Positions 24,926-34,252 of a stretch of DNA of 64,000 nt are shown piece by piece. The notes beneath the pieces are model-generated. The model did no database searches. It was not told the DNA's origin and saw only the letters and a program-made list of their open reading frames with translations. The stretch's first letter is position 1, and every line of letters starts with the position of its first letter. This stretch comes from Acidobacteriaceae bacterium (GTDB lineage: Bacteria; Acidobacteriota; Terriglobia; Terriglobales; Acidobacteriaceae), in the NCBI GenBank assembly GCA_003170825.1, contig PMYL01000054.1, positions 124,001 through 188,000 of the forward strand. Direction: 5' to 3'. Both the position numbers and the translations under genes were made by a program.

Positions 24926-26674
24926 ATGAGACTTGGTTCAAGCAAATTGAGACAAATCTTTGTGGCCGCGCTGTTTGTGGCGCCGCTGATCTTCGCTTTA
25001 ACTTCGTTGCCGGTTGTTGCCTATGCGGCACCATCTGGCGGTTGTACCGGCGTTTCCAACATTACGGTCGGGTCAACGACATACGTTCCGACATGGTGCG
25101 ACGAATTCAACGGCGCCGCGGGTTCTCCAAACACCTCGACGTGGAAGTTTGACCTCGGAGGAGGCGGCTGGGGCAACGGCGAGGCGGAAGTTTACTGCGG
25201 GCCTGCGGGATACGCGGGCAATCCGTCCCAGTGTCCCACAACGTTCAGCGCTTCCACCGCCCCGATCTACATCGACGGCAGCGGGCATCTGGTGATCCGG
25301 CCGATCAATGAGAATGGAGCGTGGCTATCGGGCCGCATGAATACGGAGGGGAAGGAAAACTTTACGTACGGCATACTTGAGGCCAGCATCGAGCTCCCCA
25401 ATACGACAACCCAAGGTCTCTGGGCCGCATGGTGGACCCTGGGCAGCGACATCACCACCGTTCCGTGGCCCGGTTGCGGCGAAGAGGACATCATGGAGGA
25501 CTGGTCCCCGCAAGTTGATAACGGCGAAGGCACCACAGGGGACATTTCAACGGTTCACACGACCAAGACTGGAGGGGGCGGAGTAGGAGGACGTTTTACT
25601 TTCCCCAGCGGACAAGCGGGGAACACTGCCTTCCATACCTATGGGATAGTTTGGACGGCGAACGATGTGAAGACCTTTGTGGATAACCCATCATCACCGT
25701 TCTTGAGTATTACCCCCAGCAGCCTTCCCTCGGGAGATACCTGGCCATTCAATCAAAGCATGTTCGCGATCTTTAATGTGGCGGTCGGCGGCACCCTGGG
25801 TGGATCGACCAGCGGCCTGGCCAGTCCGGCGCAACCGATGCTGGTGGACTACGTTCGTTGGTACACGCCATCCTCGGGAAATTGCAGCGCGGATCCCTCG
25901 GCGCCAACCAGTCTGGCGGCGACAGCCCAATCCTCCAGCGCCATCGGTTTGACCTGGTCGGAGCCTGCTCCACCGGCCAATTGCACCGTCAGCTCCTACA
26001 ACGTCTACCGCAGCACCACCAGCGGCTTCACTCCGGGCTCGGGCAACCTGATCGCCAGCGGCGTGACCAGCCCCAGCTACACCAACACCGGCCTCACGGC
26101 TTCGACCACCTACTACTACAAGGTGGAAGCGATTGACTCGTACGGCACATCGTCGGCCTCGGCGCAGGCGCAAGCCACCACGCTCAGCGGCGGCTCCGGC
26201 GGGGACTTCATCGCCATCAACTTTGAAGGTACGGCAGTCAGCAACTCGGGCGGCGGCGACGCTTCCTTTCACGCGGATGAAGACTACAGCGGCGGCGGAG
26301 CTGCAACCCCCACCACGCACTCTATTAGCACCACCGCGGCCGGCGCCAATGCGGCGCCGATGGCGGTGTATCAAACCCAGCGTGACGGTGTCTTCACCTA
26401 CACGATTCCCGGCATGGTGGCCAACAGCCAGCACACCGTCCTGATTCACTTCGCCGAGACCTATTTCACCGCGGCGGGGAGTCGTGAGTTCAACGTGGCC
26501 ATCAACGGCACAAATGTGCTCACCAACTTTGACCCATATGCCGCAGCCGGAGGAGAATACATCGCTGTGGTCAAGACGTTCACGACCTCGGCCAACAGCA
26601 GCGGCCAAATCGTGGTCGTCTTCACCGACGGCGCGGATAACCAACCTTCGGTCGCGGGTCTAGAAATCCGGTAA
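24926..26674 (+). CDS. Secreted GH16 beta-glucanase with FnIII and malectin domains
   Basis: From ATG 24926 the product has 582 residues. The signal peptide (KLRQIFVAALFVAPLIFALTSLPVVAYA) is followed by a GH16 jelly-roll domain (about 30-315): TWCDEFNG, the acid/base strand GCGEEDIMEDW near residue 185 (ExDxxE catalytic signature) and NVAVGGTLGG. GH16 enzymes cut beta-1,3 or beta-1,3-1,4 glucans such as laminarin. An FnIII domain (about 322-420) and a malectin domain (about 427-582) complete it. The ORF track starts 25 codons earlier, but those residues (MPPACNHG...) are not signal-peptide-like. The two modular genes probably act together on one polysaccharide. Confidence 0.85.
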   Translation: MRLGSSKLRQIFVAALFVAPLIFALTSLPVVAYAAPSGGCTGVSNITVGSTTYVPTWCDEFNGAAGSPNTSTWKFDLGGGGWGNGEAEVYCGPAGYAGNPSQCPTTFSASTAPIYIDGSGHLVIRPINENGAWLSGRMNTEGKENFTYGILEASIELPNTTTQGLWAAWWTLGSDITTVPWPGCGEEDIMEDWSPQVDNGEGTTGDISTVHTTKTGGGGVGGRFTFPSGQAGNTAFHTYGIVWTANDVKTFVDNPSSPFLSITPSSLPSGDTWPFNQSMFAIFNVAVGGTLGGSTSGLASPAQPMLVDYVRWYTPSSGNCSADPSAPTSLAATAQSSSAIGLTWSEPAPPANCTVSSYNVYRSTTSGFTPGSGNLIASGVTSPSYTNTGLTASTTYYYKVEAIDSYGTSSASAQAQATTLSGGSGGDFIAINFEGTAVSNSGGGDASFHADEDYSGGGAATPTTHSISTTAAGANAAPMAVYQTQRDGVFTYTIPGMVANSQHTVLIHFAETYFTAAGSREFNVAINGTNVLTNFDPYAAAGGEYIAVVKTFTTSANSSGQIVVVFTDGADNQPSVAGLEIR

Positions 26675-26722
26675 GACGAACCCAACCCATTCAGGCCGGC
26701 GGCACTTTGTGCCGCCGGCCTG
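25889..26722 (+). repeat. Direct repeat, copy 2: FnIII + malectin + terminator
   Basis: Second copy of the 833-bp module of 24032-24864, forming the 3' half of the GH16 gene. Confidence 0.85.
26692..26722 (+). terminator. Hairpin terminator after the GH16 gene
   Basis: Same 14-bp stem and TTT loop as at 24834. Its last six bases (ggcctg) overlap the start of the DUF427 fragment, so the copy junction lies inside the stem. Confidence 0.65.
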
Positions 26723-26804
26723 GTACTATCCCGACCTGAAGCCGGGCGCGCGCAAGATCAAGGGGTGTGTGGCGTTCTGGCGGGGCGTGGAGATAGAGCA
26801 GTAG
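26717..26804 (+). pseudogene. Second copy of the DUF427 gene 3' end
   Basis: This fragment encodes AWYYPDLKPGARKIKGCVAFWRGVEIEQ and a stop, corresponding to the last 29 codons of the DUF427 gene at 20877. Comparing the 88 bp shows about seven differences and no gap. There is no start codon or N-terminal part, so it is a remnant. It marks the right edge of the glucanase cassette. Confidence 0.8.
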
Positions 26805-27098
26805 CTCCGCCGGGGCGGGTGTGACTAGGCAGGCTGTGTGACGGCGGGGGAAAGCATCCGGGAGCCTCCGGGGCGCAGATTCAGGATAAACGATTTTGTG
26901 CGAAGCGCCTGTCTGCGCGGATATGCCGGTTATACATCTACGAGAAATTCCGGTTCCCTTGCGCATACCGCTTCTTTTGCCAACACACGACCTGCTCCCG
27001 CTACGAACTCTCTGTTATACTGCGGGCTGTTTCTTCCTGCTGTTCAAGCCATTCCAACCGATCGATACACTAACGGTTGAGTCGATCCAATCGCACCA

Positions 27099-27272
27099 AT
27101 GCCAATCATCGAGGAGAAGCAGAAGCCTGAATCGGTCGATTCGCCGGTGGCCGCTTCGTTCCAAGCCGATCGAGGCGGTCACGCGGCAGCGGCCGCCGAA
27201 TGGATGTTGTGTCTTCCCGAAGGACTGGACGTTTATTATTTCTTCTATGCACAAGTTTTTATTTGCCATTGA
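27099..27272 (+). CDS. Possible small ORF of 57 residues
   Basis: Between the DUF427 remnant and the FAD enzyme (26805-27326) the only open frame that looks at all protein-like reads MPIIEEKQKPESVDSPVAASFQ...EWMLCLPEGLDVYYFFYAQVFICH. It is too short for the ORF track. No good ribosome site is visible and I recognise no family. The rest of this gap has an inverted repeat caaccg/cggttg near 27060 and a TATACT box at 27016; I see no other gene. Confidence 0.25.
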   Translation: MPIIEEKQKPESVDSPVAASFQADRGGHAAAAAEWMLCLPEGLDVYYFFYAQVFICH

Positions 27273-27326
27273 GCACGGGCATTTGGCTGTTACTTGAAAC
27301 TTATCCGTCAGAAACGAGGCGATGCC

Positions 27327-28904
27327 GTGAAGCAAGGCACTGCAATCATCATCGGAGCGGGTCCGGCAGGACTTACCGCGGCAATAGAACTCGAACGGCG
27401 CTCGTGCATCAAGCCCATTCTGATTGAGGCCAGCCAGGAAATCGGCGGCATCTCGCGGACCATTCGCTACAAAGGCAACCGGATGGATATTGGCGGCCAT
27501 CGCTTCTTCTCAAAGTCGGACCGGGTGATGCGGTGGTGGCTCGACCTGATTCCCGTCGAGGCCGGCTCAAGCCAGGACGGCGAACTGCGCTATCAGGGTC
27601 AGCAACGCGATGTTCCAGCGGCTGCCGCGGCTCCCGATCCTCAAACGGAAGACCTGGTCATGCTGGTCCGCCAGCGCAAGAGCCGCATCTATTTTTTGCG
27701 CCGCTTCTTCGACTATCCCATCAGCCTGACCGCGGCAACGTTCAAGAACATGGGCCTGGTCCGCACCGTTCGTTGCGGCGCCAGTTACATGCGGTCGGCG
27801 TTGCTTCCCCAGCGCGAGGAGCGCTCCCTCGAGGATTTCATCATCAACCGTTTCGGCAAGCAGCTTTACCTCACCTTTTTCAAATCGTATACAGAAAAGG
27901 TTTGGGGCGTGCCTTGCCACGAGATCAGCGCCGAATGGGGCGCCCAGCGCATCAAGGGTTTGTCGCTCAAGGGCGTGGCGGCGCACTTCCTCAGGAAGAC
28001 CTTCGGCCCCAAACGCTCCGGCGACATCGCCCAGAAGAAGACGGAAACCTCGCTGATCGAGAAGTTTCTCTATCCAAAATTCGGCCCCGGACAACTGTGG
28101 GAACACGCGGCCGATCTGGTTTGCAAGGGCGGTGGCGAAATCCACTTCGAAATCCACATCAACCGCATCAACGTGGAAGGAAACAGGGTAGTCTCGGTCG
28201 AGGGCCTCAATCAGGCGGGAGAGCGGGTCACTTATGGAGGCGATTACTTCTTTTCGACCATGCCTGTCCGCGATCTTATTCGAGCCATCTCTCCGCAGGT
28301 CCCCGCCGAGGTGGCCGCGGTGAGCGAAGGCCTCATGTATCGCGACTTCATCACCGTCGGCCTGCTCGCCGGCAAGCTCACTGTGACTGAGAAGGACGGC
28401 ACTCCGCTCAAGGATAACTGGATCTACATTCAGGAGCCGGACGTGGTTGTGGGCCGCCTGCAAATCTTCAATAACTGGAGCCCCTGGCTGGTGAGCAGCC
28501 AGGACAAGGCCTGGATCGGCCTGGAGTATTTCTGCAACGACACCGACCCCTTATGGAAGCTCTCCGATGAGGAGATGGCCCGGTTCGCAATCGCCGAAGT
28601 GGCGAAGATCGGAATTCTCAAGGCAGAGGATGTGGAAGACTTCCACGTCGTCCACGTTCCCAAGACTTATCCGGCGTACTTTGGCAGTTATGACCGCTTC
28701 GACGTCATCCGCGACTATACCGACCGCTTTGAGAACCTCTTCCTGGTTGGTCGCAACGGCATGCACAAATACAACAACCAGGACCACTCCATGCTGACCG
28801 CGATGGCCGCCGTCGAAAACATCGTCAACGGCGTCACCGCCAAAGACAACATCTGGGCCATCAATACCGAGATGGAATATCACGAGAATAAAGAGACACA
28901 GTGA
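27327..28904 (+). CDS. FAD-dependent oxidoreductase of the UDP-galactopyranose mutase/amine oxidase type
   Basis: The protein starts with the dinucleotide fold [20 protein letters not shown] and then [26 protein letters not shown], as in Glf-like and protoporphyrinogen-oxidase-like flavoproteins. Near the C-terminus is [19 protein letters not shown], the second FAD-binding segment. Close relatives are often found in sugar-polymer or glycolipid gene clusters, but the substrate here cannot be told from sequence. GTG 27327 (525 residues) is chosen because GAGGCGA lies just upstream; the TTG at 27294 of the ORF track lacks one. It is convergent with the GT39-like gene three bases away. Confidence 0.8.
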   Translation: MKQGTAIIIGAGPAGLTAAIELERRSCIKPILIEASQEIGGISRTIRYKGNRMDIGGHRFFSKSDRVMRWWLDLIPVEAGSSQDGELRYQGQQRDVPAAAAAPDPQTEDLVMLVRQRKSRIYFLRRFFDYPISLTAATFKNMGLVRTVRCGASYMRSALLPQREERSLEDFIINRFGKQLYLTFFKSYTEKVWGVPCHEISAEWGAQRIKGLSLKGVAAHFLRKTFGPKRSGDIAQKKTETSLIEKFLYPKFGPGQLWEHAADLVCKGGGEIHFEIHINRINVEGNRVVSVEGLNQAGERVTYGGDYFFSTMPVRDLIRAISPQVPAEVAAVSEGLMYRDFITVGLLAGKLTVTEKDGTPLKDNWIYIQEPDVVVGRLQIFNNWSPWLVSSQDKAWIGLEYFCNDTDPLWKLSDEEMARFAIAEVAKIGILKAEDVEDFHVVHVPKTYPAYFGSYDRFDVIRDYTDRFENLFLVGRNGMHKYNNQDHSMLTAMAAVENIVNGVTAKDNIWAINTEMEYHENKETQ

Positions 28905-28907
28905 GCC

Positions 28908-30215
28908 TCAGAGCTTGATGCGTCTCCACGGGAGCACGCCTGCAATCGCAAGAACGACAATGGCCGGCTCAATCGCCTGGCGATAATCCATAATCGGCTT
29001 GGTCAGGTAGTAGGTCAGCGGAAAGATGCAGATGAGCACCAGATAGGGCCAGAGGGCGGCGCGGTTCTGGCGCCAGAAGCGGCGGATGCCGCGCAGCATC
29101 AGCAGCGTAATGCAACTGACGTAAAAACAATTTTCCGGGGTGAATGGCTGTGCCTGCAATTCTTCGGCAGAGAAGCTCCAGTACCCCGTCCAGTAATAGA
29201 CAATGCGGCGCAGCGTTTTAATCACCAAAAACGCATAGTGGGGATGATGGCGGAAATCATCAAGGGAGAGGGCGTGCTTCTCGGCCAGATAGGCCGTCTC
29301 TCCCATGGCGAGATACTTGCGCAACTCCACCGGACTGCTGGCCGGGTAGGGCCGTCCTTCCGCGCTCGGCGGCGAGGATGTATCCATGGGCGCATTGCCG
29401 AAGTCGTCGGCATAAAACTCCAGCCAGATGTTGTCGCGGATCGGGCAGAGGACGCCGAGAGCCCGGTAGTTGCGCACGGTCCACGGGGTGAGAACGGCGA
29501 TGAGAGCAACCATGGCGAGCGCGCCGTTCAGCAGCCAGCGCCCGCCCGCCTTGCGCACCTTGTAGAGCGCCAGCAGGAGCAGAAACGGAACCGAGGAAAG
29601 CACCGCGGGATTGGAGTGCGCGGTGACGCCGCAGAGCGCGCCCCAGCCCAGCCAGGCAAAGAGATTCGAGGTGTGATGAAGGCGCTGCGCGATGCAGAAG
29701 CAGGTGGTGAAGAGCAATCCGGTCAGGGCATACTCCCAGACGCGGCCGGCGGAGAAGTAGATGGCAAAGGGATAAAAGGCCCAGGCCCAGGCTGCTATCT
29801 TTGCGCCGCGCGCGCCGAGAGAATATTTGGCGCTGAAGTAGACCGGGATGCAGGTGATGGCGCTGAACAGGCTGTTGATGGAGAGGATGATGAATCCCGA
29901 GGTGAGCGAGTAGATGCCGAAGAGCTTGAAGACAACAGCGAGAAGTCCTGGATAGAGCGGCGACTCGATGGCGGTGGGCCCGCTTATGGGGTAGTACGGC
30001 GAACTGAATCCATGGCCGCTGGCCAGCGCGCGCGCAATCCAGCCCATCTCCCAGCCGAACTGCTCGTAGTATTTATCCGCGTCGGGCAGGCCGCGATAGG
30101 TGAAGCAGACCACAACCATGCGGATGGCAAACGCCGCTAGAATGATGACGGGAAGCAGCCAGCGGGAGTCTTTCTTTTGTTCCGGTTGTGCATTTGGAGC
30201 AGTGAGAATCGCCAA
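28908..30215 (-). CDS. GT39/ArnT-like membrane glycosyltransferase
   Basis: The 435 residues hold about ten membrane helices. The N-terminal part has the pattern of the PMT/ArnT superfamily (GT-C): helix 1 (LLPVIILAAFAIRMVVV), then a loop with GLPDADKYYE, in which the Asp is the expected catalytic acid, and AIESPLYPGLLAVVFKLFG. Such enzymes move sugars from polyprenyl-phosphate donors to lipids or proteins on the outer face of the inner membrane. The start codon is TTG at 30215. With the neighbouring flavoenzyme it may belong to glycan decoration, an inference from adjacency only. Confidence 0.78.
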   Translation of the reverse strand: MAILTAPNAQPEQKKDSRWLLPVIILAAFAIRMVVVCFTYRGLPDADKYYEQFGWEMGWIARALASGHGFSSPYYPISGPTAIESPLYPGLLAVVFKLFGIYSLTSGFIILSINSLFSAITCIPVYFSAKYSLGARGAKIAAWAWAFYPFAIYFSAGRVWEYALTGLLFTTCFCIAQRLHHTSNLFAWLGWGALCGVTAHSNPAVLSSVPFLLLLALYKVRKAGGRWLLNGALAMVALIAVLTPWTVRNYRALGVLCPIRDNIWLEFYADDFGNAPMDTSSPPSAEGRPYPASSPVELRKYLAMGETAYLAEKHALSLDDFRHHPHYAFLVIKTLRRIVYYWTGYWSFSAEELQAQPFTPENCFYVSCITLLMLRGIRRFWRQNRAALWPYLVLICIFPLTYYLTKPIMDYRQAIEPAIVVLAIAGVLPWRRIKL

Positions 30216-30361
30216 GTTTTCGTCTCAAGTGAGAAAATGTGGGGCTTCTTCGATTGGAACACATTGATTCGGGGTGGTGGGCAGAAGCGGGTTGATCTCC
30301 GGTGAGCAACTGCATGACGGCTGACTCGTGAGGCCATGGCAGGCGCCTGATTCAGAAATGA

Positions 30362-30395
30362 AAACGCCGGACGGCTGGGAGGCTGTCCGGCGTTT
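30362..30395 (-). terminator. Terminator of the leu-ilv block
   Basis: AAACGCCGGAC and GTCCGGCGTTT form an 11-bp stem with a 12-nt loop, 17 bp past the ilvC stop codon. A-rich sequence on the plus strand gives Ts after the stem on the minus strand, so it works as an intrinsic terminator for ilvC. Confidence 0.8.
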
Positions 30396-30411
30396 GTTGA
30401 TTGAGGCGGAC

Positions 30412-31467
<1,056 letters not shown>

Positions 31468-31596
31468 TCAGTGGAGTGGGCCGGTTTTTGCTGTGCACGC
31501 AAACTTGTGCGGGTCCATATTGGACCGAAAAGCAATCGCGGGTTCTTCGCTCCCAATGAACGGTTGAACCCGGTTGAGGCTGCGATTTATTACAAA

Positions 31597-31649
31597 GGCA
31601 GCAAGTTAGCCCCCGCTTCGCGGGGATCGCGGGTTAGCGAGTTAGCGGG
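31597..31649 (+). repeat. Dispersed GGCAGCAAGTTAGC element, copy B
   Basis: Begins ggcagcaagttagc, holds a hairpin CCCCGC-TTC-GCGGGG and ends with gcgagttagcggg, the same frame as copy A at 12889. It lies in the 306-bp gap 31435-31740 between ilvN and ilvC, where nothing else except an inverted ccatattgg-type sequence is seen. Confidence 0.6.
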
Positions 31650-31740
31650 TTTCTGCGGCAGGCCCGATCCCTGCCTGAGTTCATTGCCTTTGCAACTCGC
31701 CGACCCGAGTCAAGCTGCTCAGGATGACAACATCGATGTA

Positions 31741-32322
31741 TCACTCCGGCTCGCCGGCGGCGCCTTCTTCAAGAGCTTCCAGAGGCGGTTCGGCAGGCAT
31801 GTCGGGACCGGCGCCCATGGCATTGAGGACGCTGCTGATGTGGTGGCCGCGGCGCATGGTCATCTTGCCGCTGCGGCAGATTTCGAGGATGCGGCCCTCG
31901 TCTTCACGGAGCACTTCGATCAGCCCTTCGATCTTGCTTTCGACGCCGGTCATTTCGATCATGAGCGACTCCGAGGTCAGGTCGACGATGCGGGCGCGAA
32001 AGACCTCGACCAGATCGAAGATCTGAGCGCGGTTGCGGGGCGTGGCGGCGATTTTAATGAGCGCCAGCTCGCGGGTGACGGCCGGATCCTTCGCGATGTC
32101 GTCCACATCGACCACATTCTCCAGTTTAAACAGACTGGCGCGGATGCGATCGCCGGCTTCAGCGGAGGCCTCGCAGACCAAGGTCAGGCGCGAGAGGCCG
32201 GGGCGCTCGCTGCGGCCCACGGTGAGCGAGTTGATGTTGATGTTGAGGCGGCGGAAGAGCGAGGCGACGCGGGTGAGCACGCCGGGCAGGTCTTCAACGT
32301 AAGCGACGAATGTGTGCAGCAT
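31741..32322 (-). CDS. ilvN: Acetolactate synthase small (regulatory) subunit
   Basis: IlvN binds valine and controls the catalytic subunit IlvB. The 193-residue protein opens with an ACT domain (MLHTFVAYVEDLPGVLTRVASLFRRLNININSLTVG) and continues with the C-terminal ALS_ss domain (RELALIKIAATPRNRAQIFDLVEVFRARIVD...). It is the longer form of the subunit, with an acidic tail. Its start is 122 bp from the ilvB stop, and this gap holds a large inverted repeat. Confidence 0.95.
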   Translation of the reverse strand: MLHTFVAYVEDLPGVLTRVASLFRRLNININSLTVGRSERPGLSRLTLVCEASAEAGDRIRASLFKLENVVDVDDIAKDPAVTRELALIKIAATPRNRAQIFDLVEVFRARIVDLTSESLMIEMTGVESKIEGLIEVLREDEGRILEICRSGKMTMRRGHHISSVLNAMGAGPDMPAEPPLEALEEGAAGEPE

Positions 32323-32333
32323 AAAAGCCTCTA

Positions 32334-32441
32334 GCTTCTAGCTCCTAGCTTCTAGCTCTTTGCTCCCGGCTTCCGCGCGCCGCCAAGACTGTTTGACTGA
32401 CGGCGGAAAAGTTAGGAGCTAGAAGCTAGCAGCTAGAAGCT
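32334..32441. repeat. 25-bp inverted repeat between ilvB and ilvN
   Basis: The left arm (32334-32358) and right arm (32417-32441) are complementary at 24 of 25 positions, separated by 58 bp. Both are made of TAGCTTC-type heptamers. In the transcript the arms would form a very stable hairpin between the ilvB stop codon and the ilvN ribosome site. Confidence 0.8.
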
Positions 32442-32444
32442 GTC

Positions 32445-34211
32445 TTATTTGTCGTCCGGCGATTCCACTAAGGGGTCGTTGCCGGGCCGGCGGATCATCT
32501 CGTGAAGTGCGGAGCCGGCGGAAACCATCGGATAGACCGAGTCTTCCTTCTCGACCTTGAAGTTGATCAGAAACGCGCCGGGCGCGGAACGGGCTTCGTT
32601 GACGGCCTCAGCCACCTCGGCGCGGGTGCGAACGGTGAGGCCCTGGATGCCGTGGGCGCCGGCCAGCTTGACGAAGTCGGGGCTGACCATCGGCGTGGCT
32701 TCGTAGTTGCGCTCGTAGAAGAACTCCTGCCACTGGCGGACCATGCCGAGATAGCCGTTGTTGATGACGGCGATGTTGATCTTGATCTTTTCCTGGACGA
32801 TGGTCGCCAGCTCGGCCGAGGTCATCTGGAAGCCGCCGTCGCCGGCAATGACCCAGACCTCTTTATCCGGGCAAGCGAACTTGGCGCCGATGGCGGCTGG
32901 CAGAGCGAATCCCATGGTGCCGAGGCCGCCTGAGGTGATGAGCGTACGCGGGTGCTCGTGGTGGTAGTACTGCGCCTCCCACATCTGATGCTGGCCGACG
33001 TCGGTGACGACGATGGCGTTGCCGCCGGTGATGCGCCAGAGGTCGTGCATGACGTGGGCGGCGTAGAGGTGGCCGGAGTCGGGGAGGTTCTTGATGTCGC
33101 GGACGGCGGCAGCGCCCTTGATGCCGTCGATGGTCTTGAGCCATGCGGAGCCGTCGCGGCCGGGTATGCGGGGAAGCAACTGCTCGAGCACTTCGCGGAG
33201 ATCGCCGACCAGTGCGACGTCGACCTTGATGTTCTTGTTGATCTCCGCCGGATCCACCTCGATGTGGATCTTCTTGGCCTTGGTGGCGTAGGTGGCGAGG
33301 CTGCCGGTGACGCGATCGTCAAACCTCATGCCGCAGGCGATGAGCAGGTCGGCTTCCTGGATGGCGTGGTTGACCCAGGCCTCGCCGTGCATGCCCATCA
33401 TGCCGAGGTTGAGGGGGTGCGAGGCAGGGAATGCGCCCAGGCCGAGAAGGGTGAGGGCGACGGGAATCTGGGCGCGCTCGGCCAGGGTGCGCACCTGTTC
33501 CATGGCGCTGGATTCGATGATGCCGTGGCCGGCGAGGATGACGGGGCGTTTGGCGTTGCGGATGAGTTCGGCGGCTTGCGCGAGACCGGAGTCCTCGACG
33601 TGGAGCATGGGGTGGGGGCGGTAGGGGCGCGGTTTGGCGGCGGCAAAGTCAAAGAGGGCCGTGGCCTGCTGCGCGTCCTTGGTGATGTCAACCAGCACCG
33701 GGCCGGGACGGCCGGAGCGGGCAATCTGGAAGGCGTGACGGAGCGCGGGCGCCACGTCCTCTGTGCGGCTGATGAGAAAGTTGTGCTTGGTGACGGGCAA
33801 GGTGATGCCGGTGATGTCGACTTCCTGAAAGGCGTCGGTGCCGAGAACCTTGCTGGAGACATTGCCGGTGATGCAGACGATGGGGATGGAGTCCAGCATG
33901 GCGGTGGCGATGCCGGTGACGAGGTTGGTGGCGCCGGGGCCGCTGGTGGCGATGGCGACGCCCACCTTGCCCGATGCGCGGGCATAGCCGTCGGCCATGT
34001 GCGCGGCCCCCTGCTCGTGGCGGACGAGGACATGGTGAATGGGAAACTTGCGCAGCGCGTCATAGACCGGCAGGATGGCGCCGCCGGGATAGCCGAAGAC
34101 GGTGGTGACGCCTTCGCCCACCAGCGTGGCCCACACGATCTCCGCGCCGGTGAGGCGGGCGGGAGTGGTGAGATGAGCGTTTGCGGCTTGCGTGGTTGCG
34201 TTGGTTCCCAT
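32445..34211 (-). CDS. ilvB: Acetolactate synthase large (catalytic) subunit
   Basis: The thiamine-diphosphate enzyme joins two pyruvates, or pyruvate and 2-oxobutyrate, as the first common step for valine, leucine and isoleucine. The 588 residues show the catalytic Glu in VFGYPGGAILPVYDAL/VRHEQGAAHMADGYARA, the FAD-binding middle domain, and the ThDP motif GDGGFQMTSAELATIVQ...NNGYLGMVRQWQ. An N-terminal extension of about 20 residues precedes the enzyme domain. Partner ilvN follows immediately. Confidence 0.96.
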   Translation of the reverse strand: MGTNATTQAANAHLTTPARLTGAEIVWATLVGEGVTTVFGYPGGAILPVYDALRKFPIHHVLVRHEQGAAHMADGYARASGKVGVAIATSGPGATNLVTGIATAMLDSIPIVCITGNVSSKVLGTDAFQEVDITGITLPVTKHNFLISRTEDVAPALRHAFQIARSGRPGPVLVDITKDAQQATALFDFAAAKPRPYRPHPMLHVEDSGLAQAAELIRNAKRPVILAGHGIIESSAMEQVRTLAERAQIPVALTLLGLGAFPASHPLNLGMMGMHGEAWVNHAIQEADLLIACGMRFDDRVTGSLATYATKAKKIHIEVDPAEINKNIKVDVALVGDLREVLEQLLPRIPGRDGSAWLKTIDGIKGAAAVRDIKNLPDSGHLYAAHVMHDLWRITGGNAIVVTDVGQHQMWEAQYYHHEHPRTLITSGGLGTMGFALPAAIGAKFACPDKEVWVIAGDGGFQMTSAELATIVQEKIKINIAVINNGYLGMVRQWQEFFYERNYEATPMVSPDFVKLAGAHGIQGLTVRTRAEVAEAVNEARSAPGAFLINFKVEKEDSVYPMVSAGSALHEMIRRPGNDPLVESPDDK

Positions 34212-34224
34212 GGTGGACTCCTTT

Positions 34225-34252
34225 TTAGCTGTTAGCTGCTAGAAGCTGTTTT
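34225..34252. repeat. TAGCTGT/TAGCTGC heptamer spacer between ilvD and ilvB
   Basis: Degenerate 7-nt units (tagctgt, tagctgc, tagaagc) fill the gap between ilvD and ilvB just before the ilvD stop. Confidence 0.5.

Noticed and set aside
26896-27297. 133-residue plus-strand ORF
   Set aside because: No ribosome site, no motif and irregular composition; the small ORF at 27099 in another frame is no weaker.
30216-30361. Small gene between the GT39-like gene and the ilvC terminator
   Set aside because: No open frame with a ribosome site or family motif; only the promoter region of the GT39-like gene is expected here.
32952-34235. 427-residue plus-strand ORF
   Set aside because: Antisense shadow of ilvB; low-complexity Gly/Asp/Val composition typical for GC-rich reverse frames.
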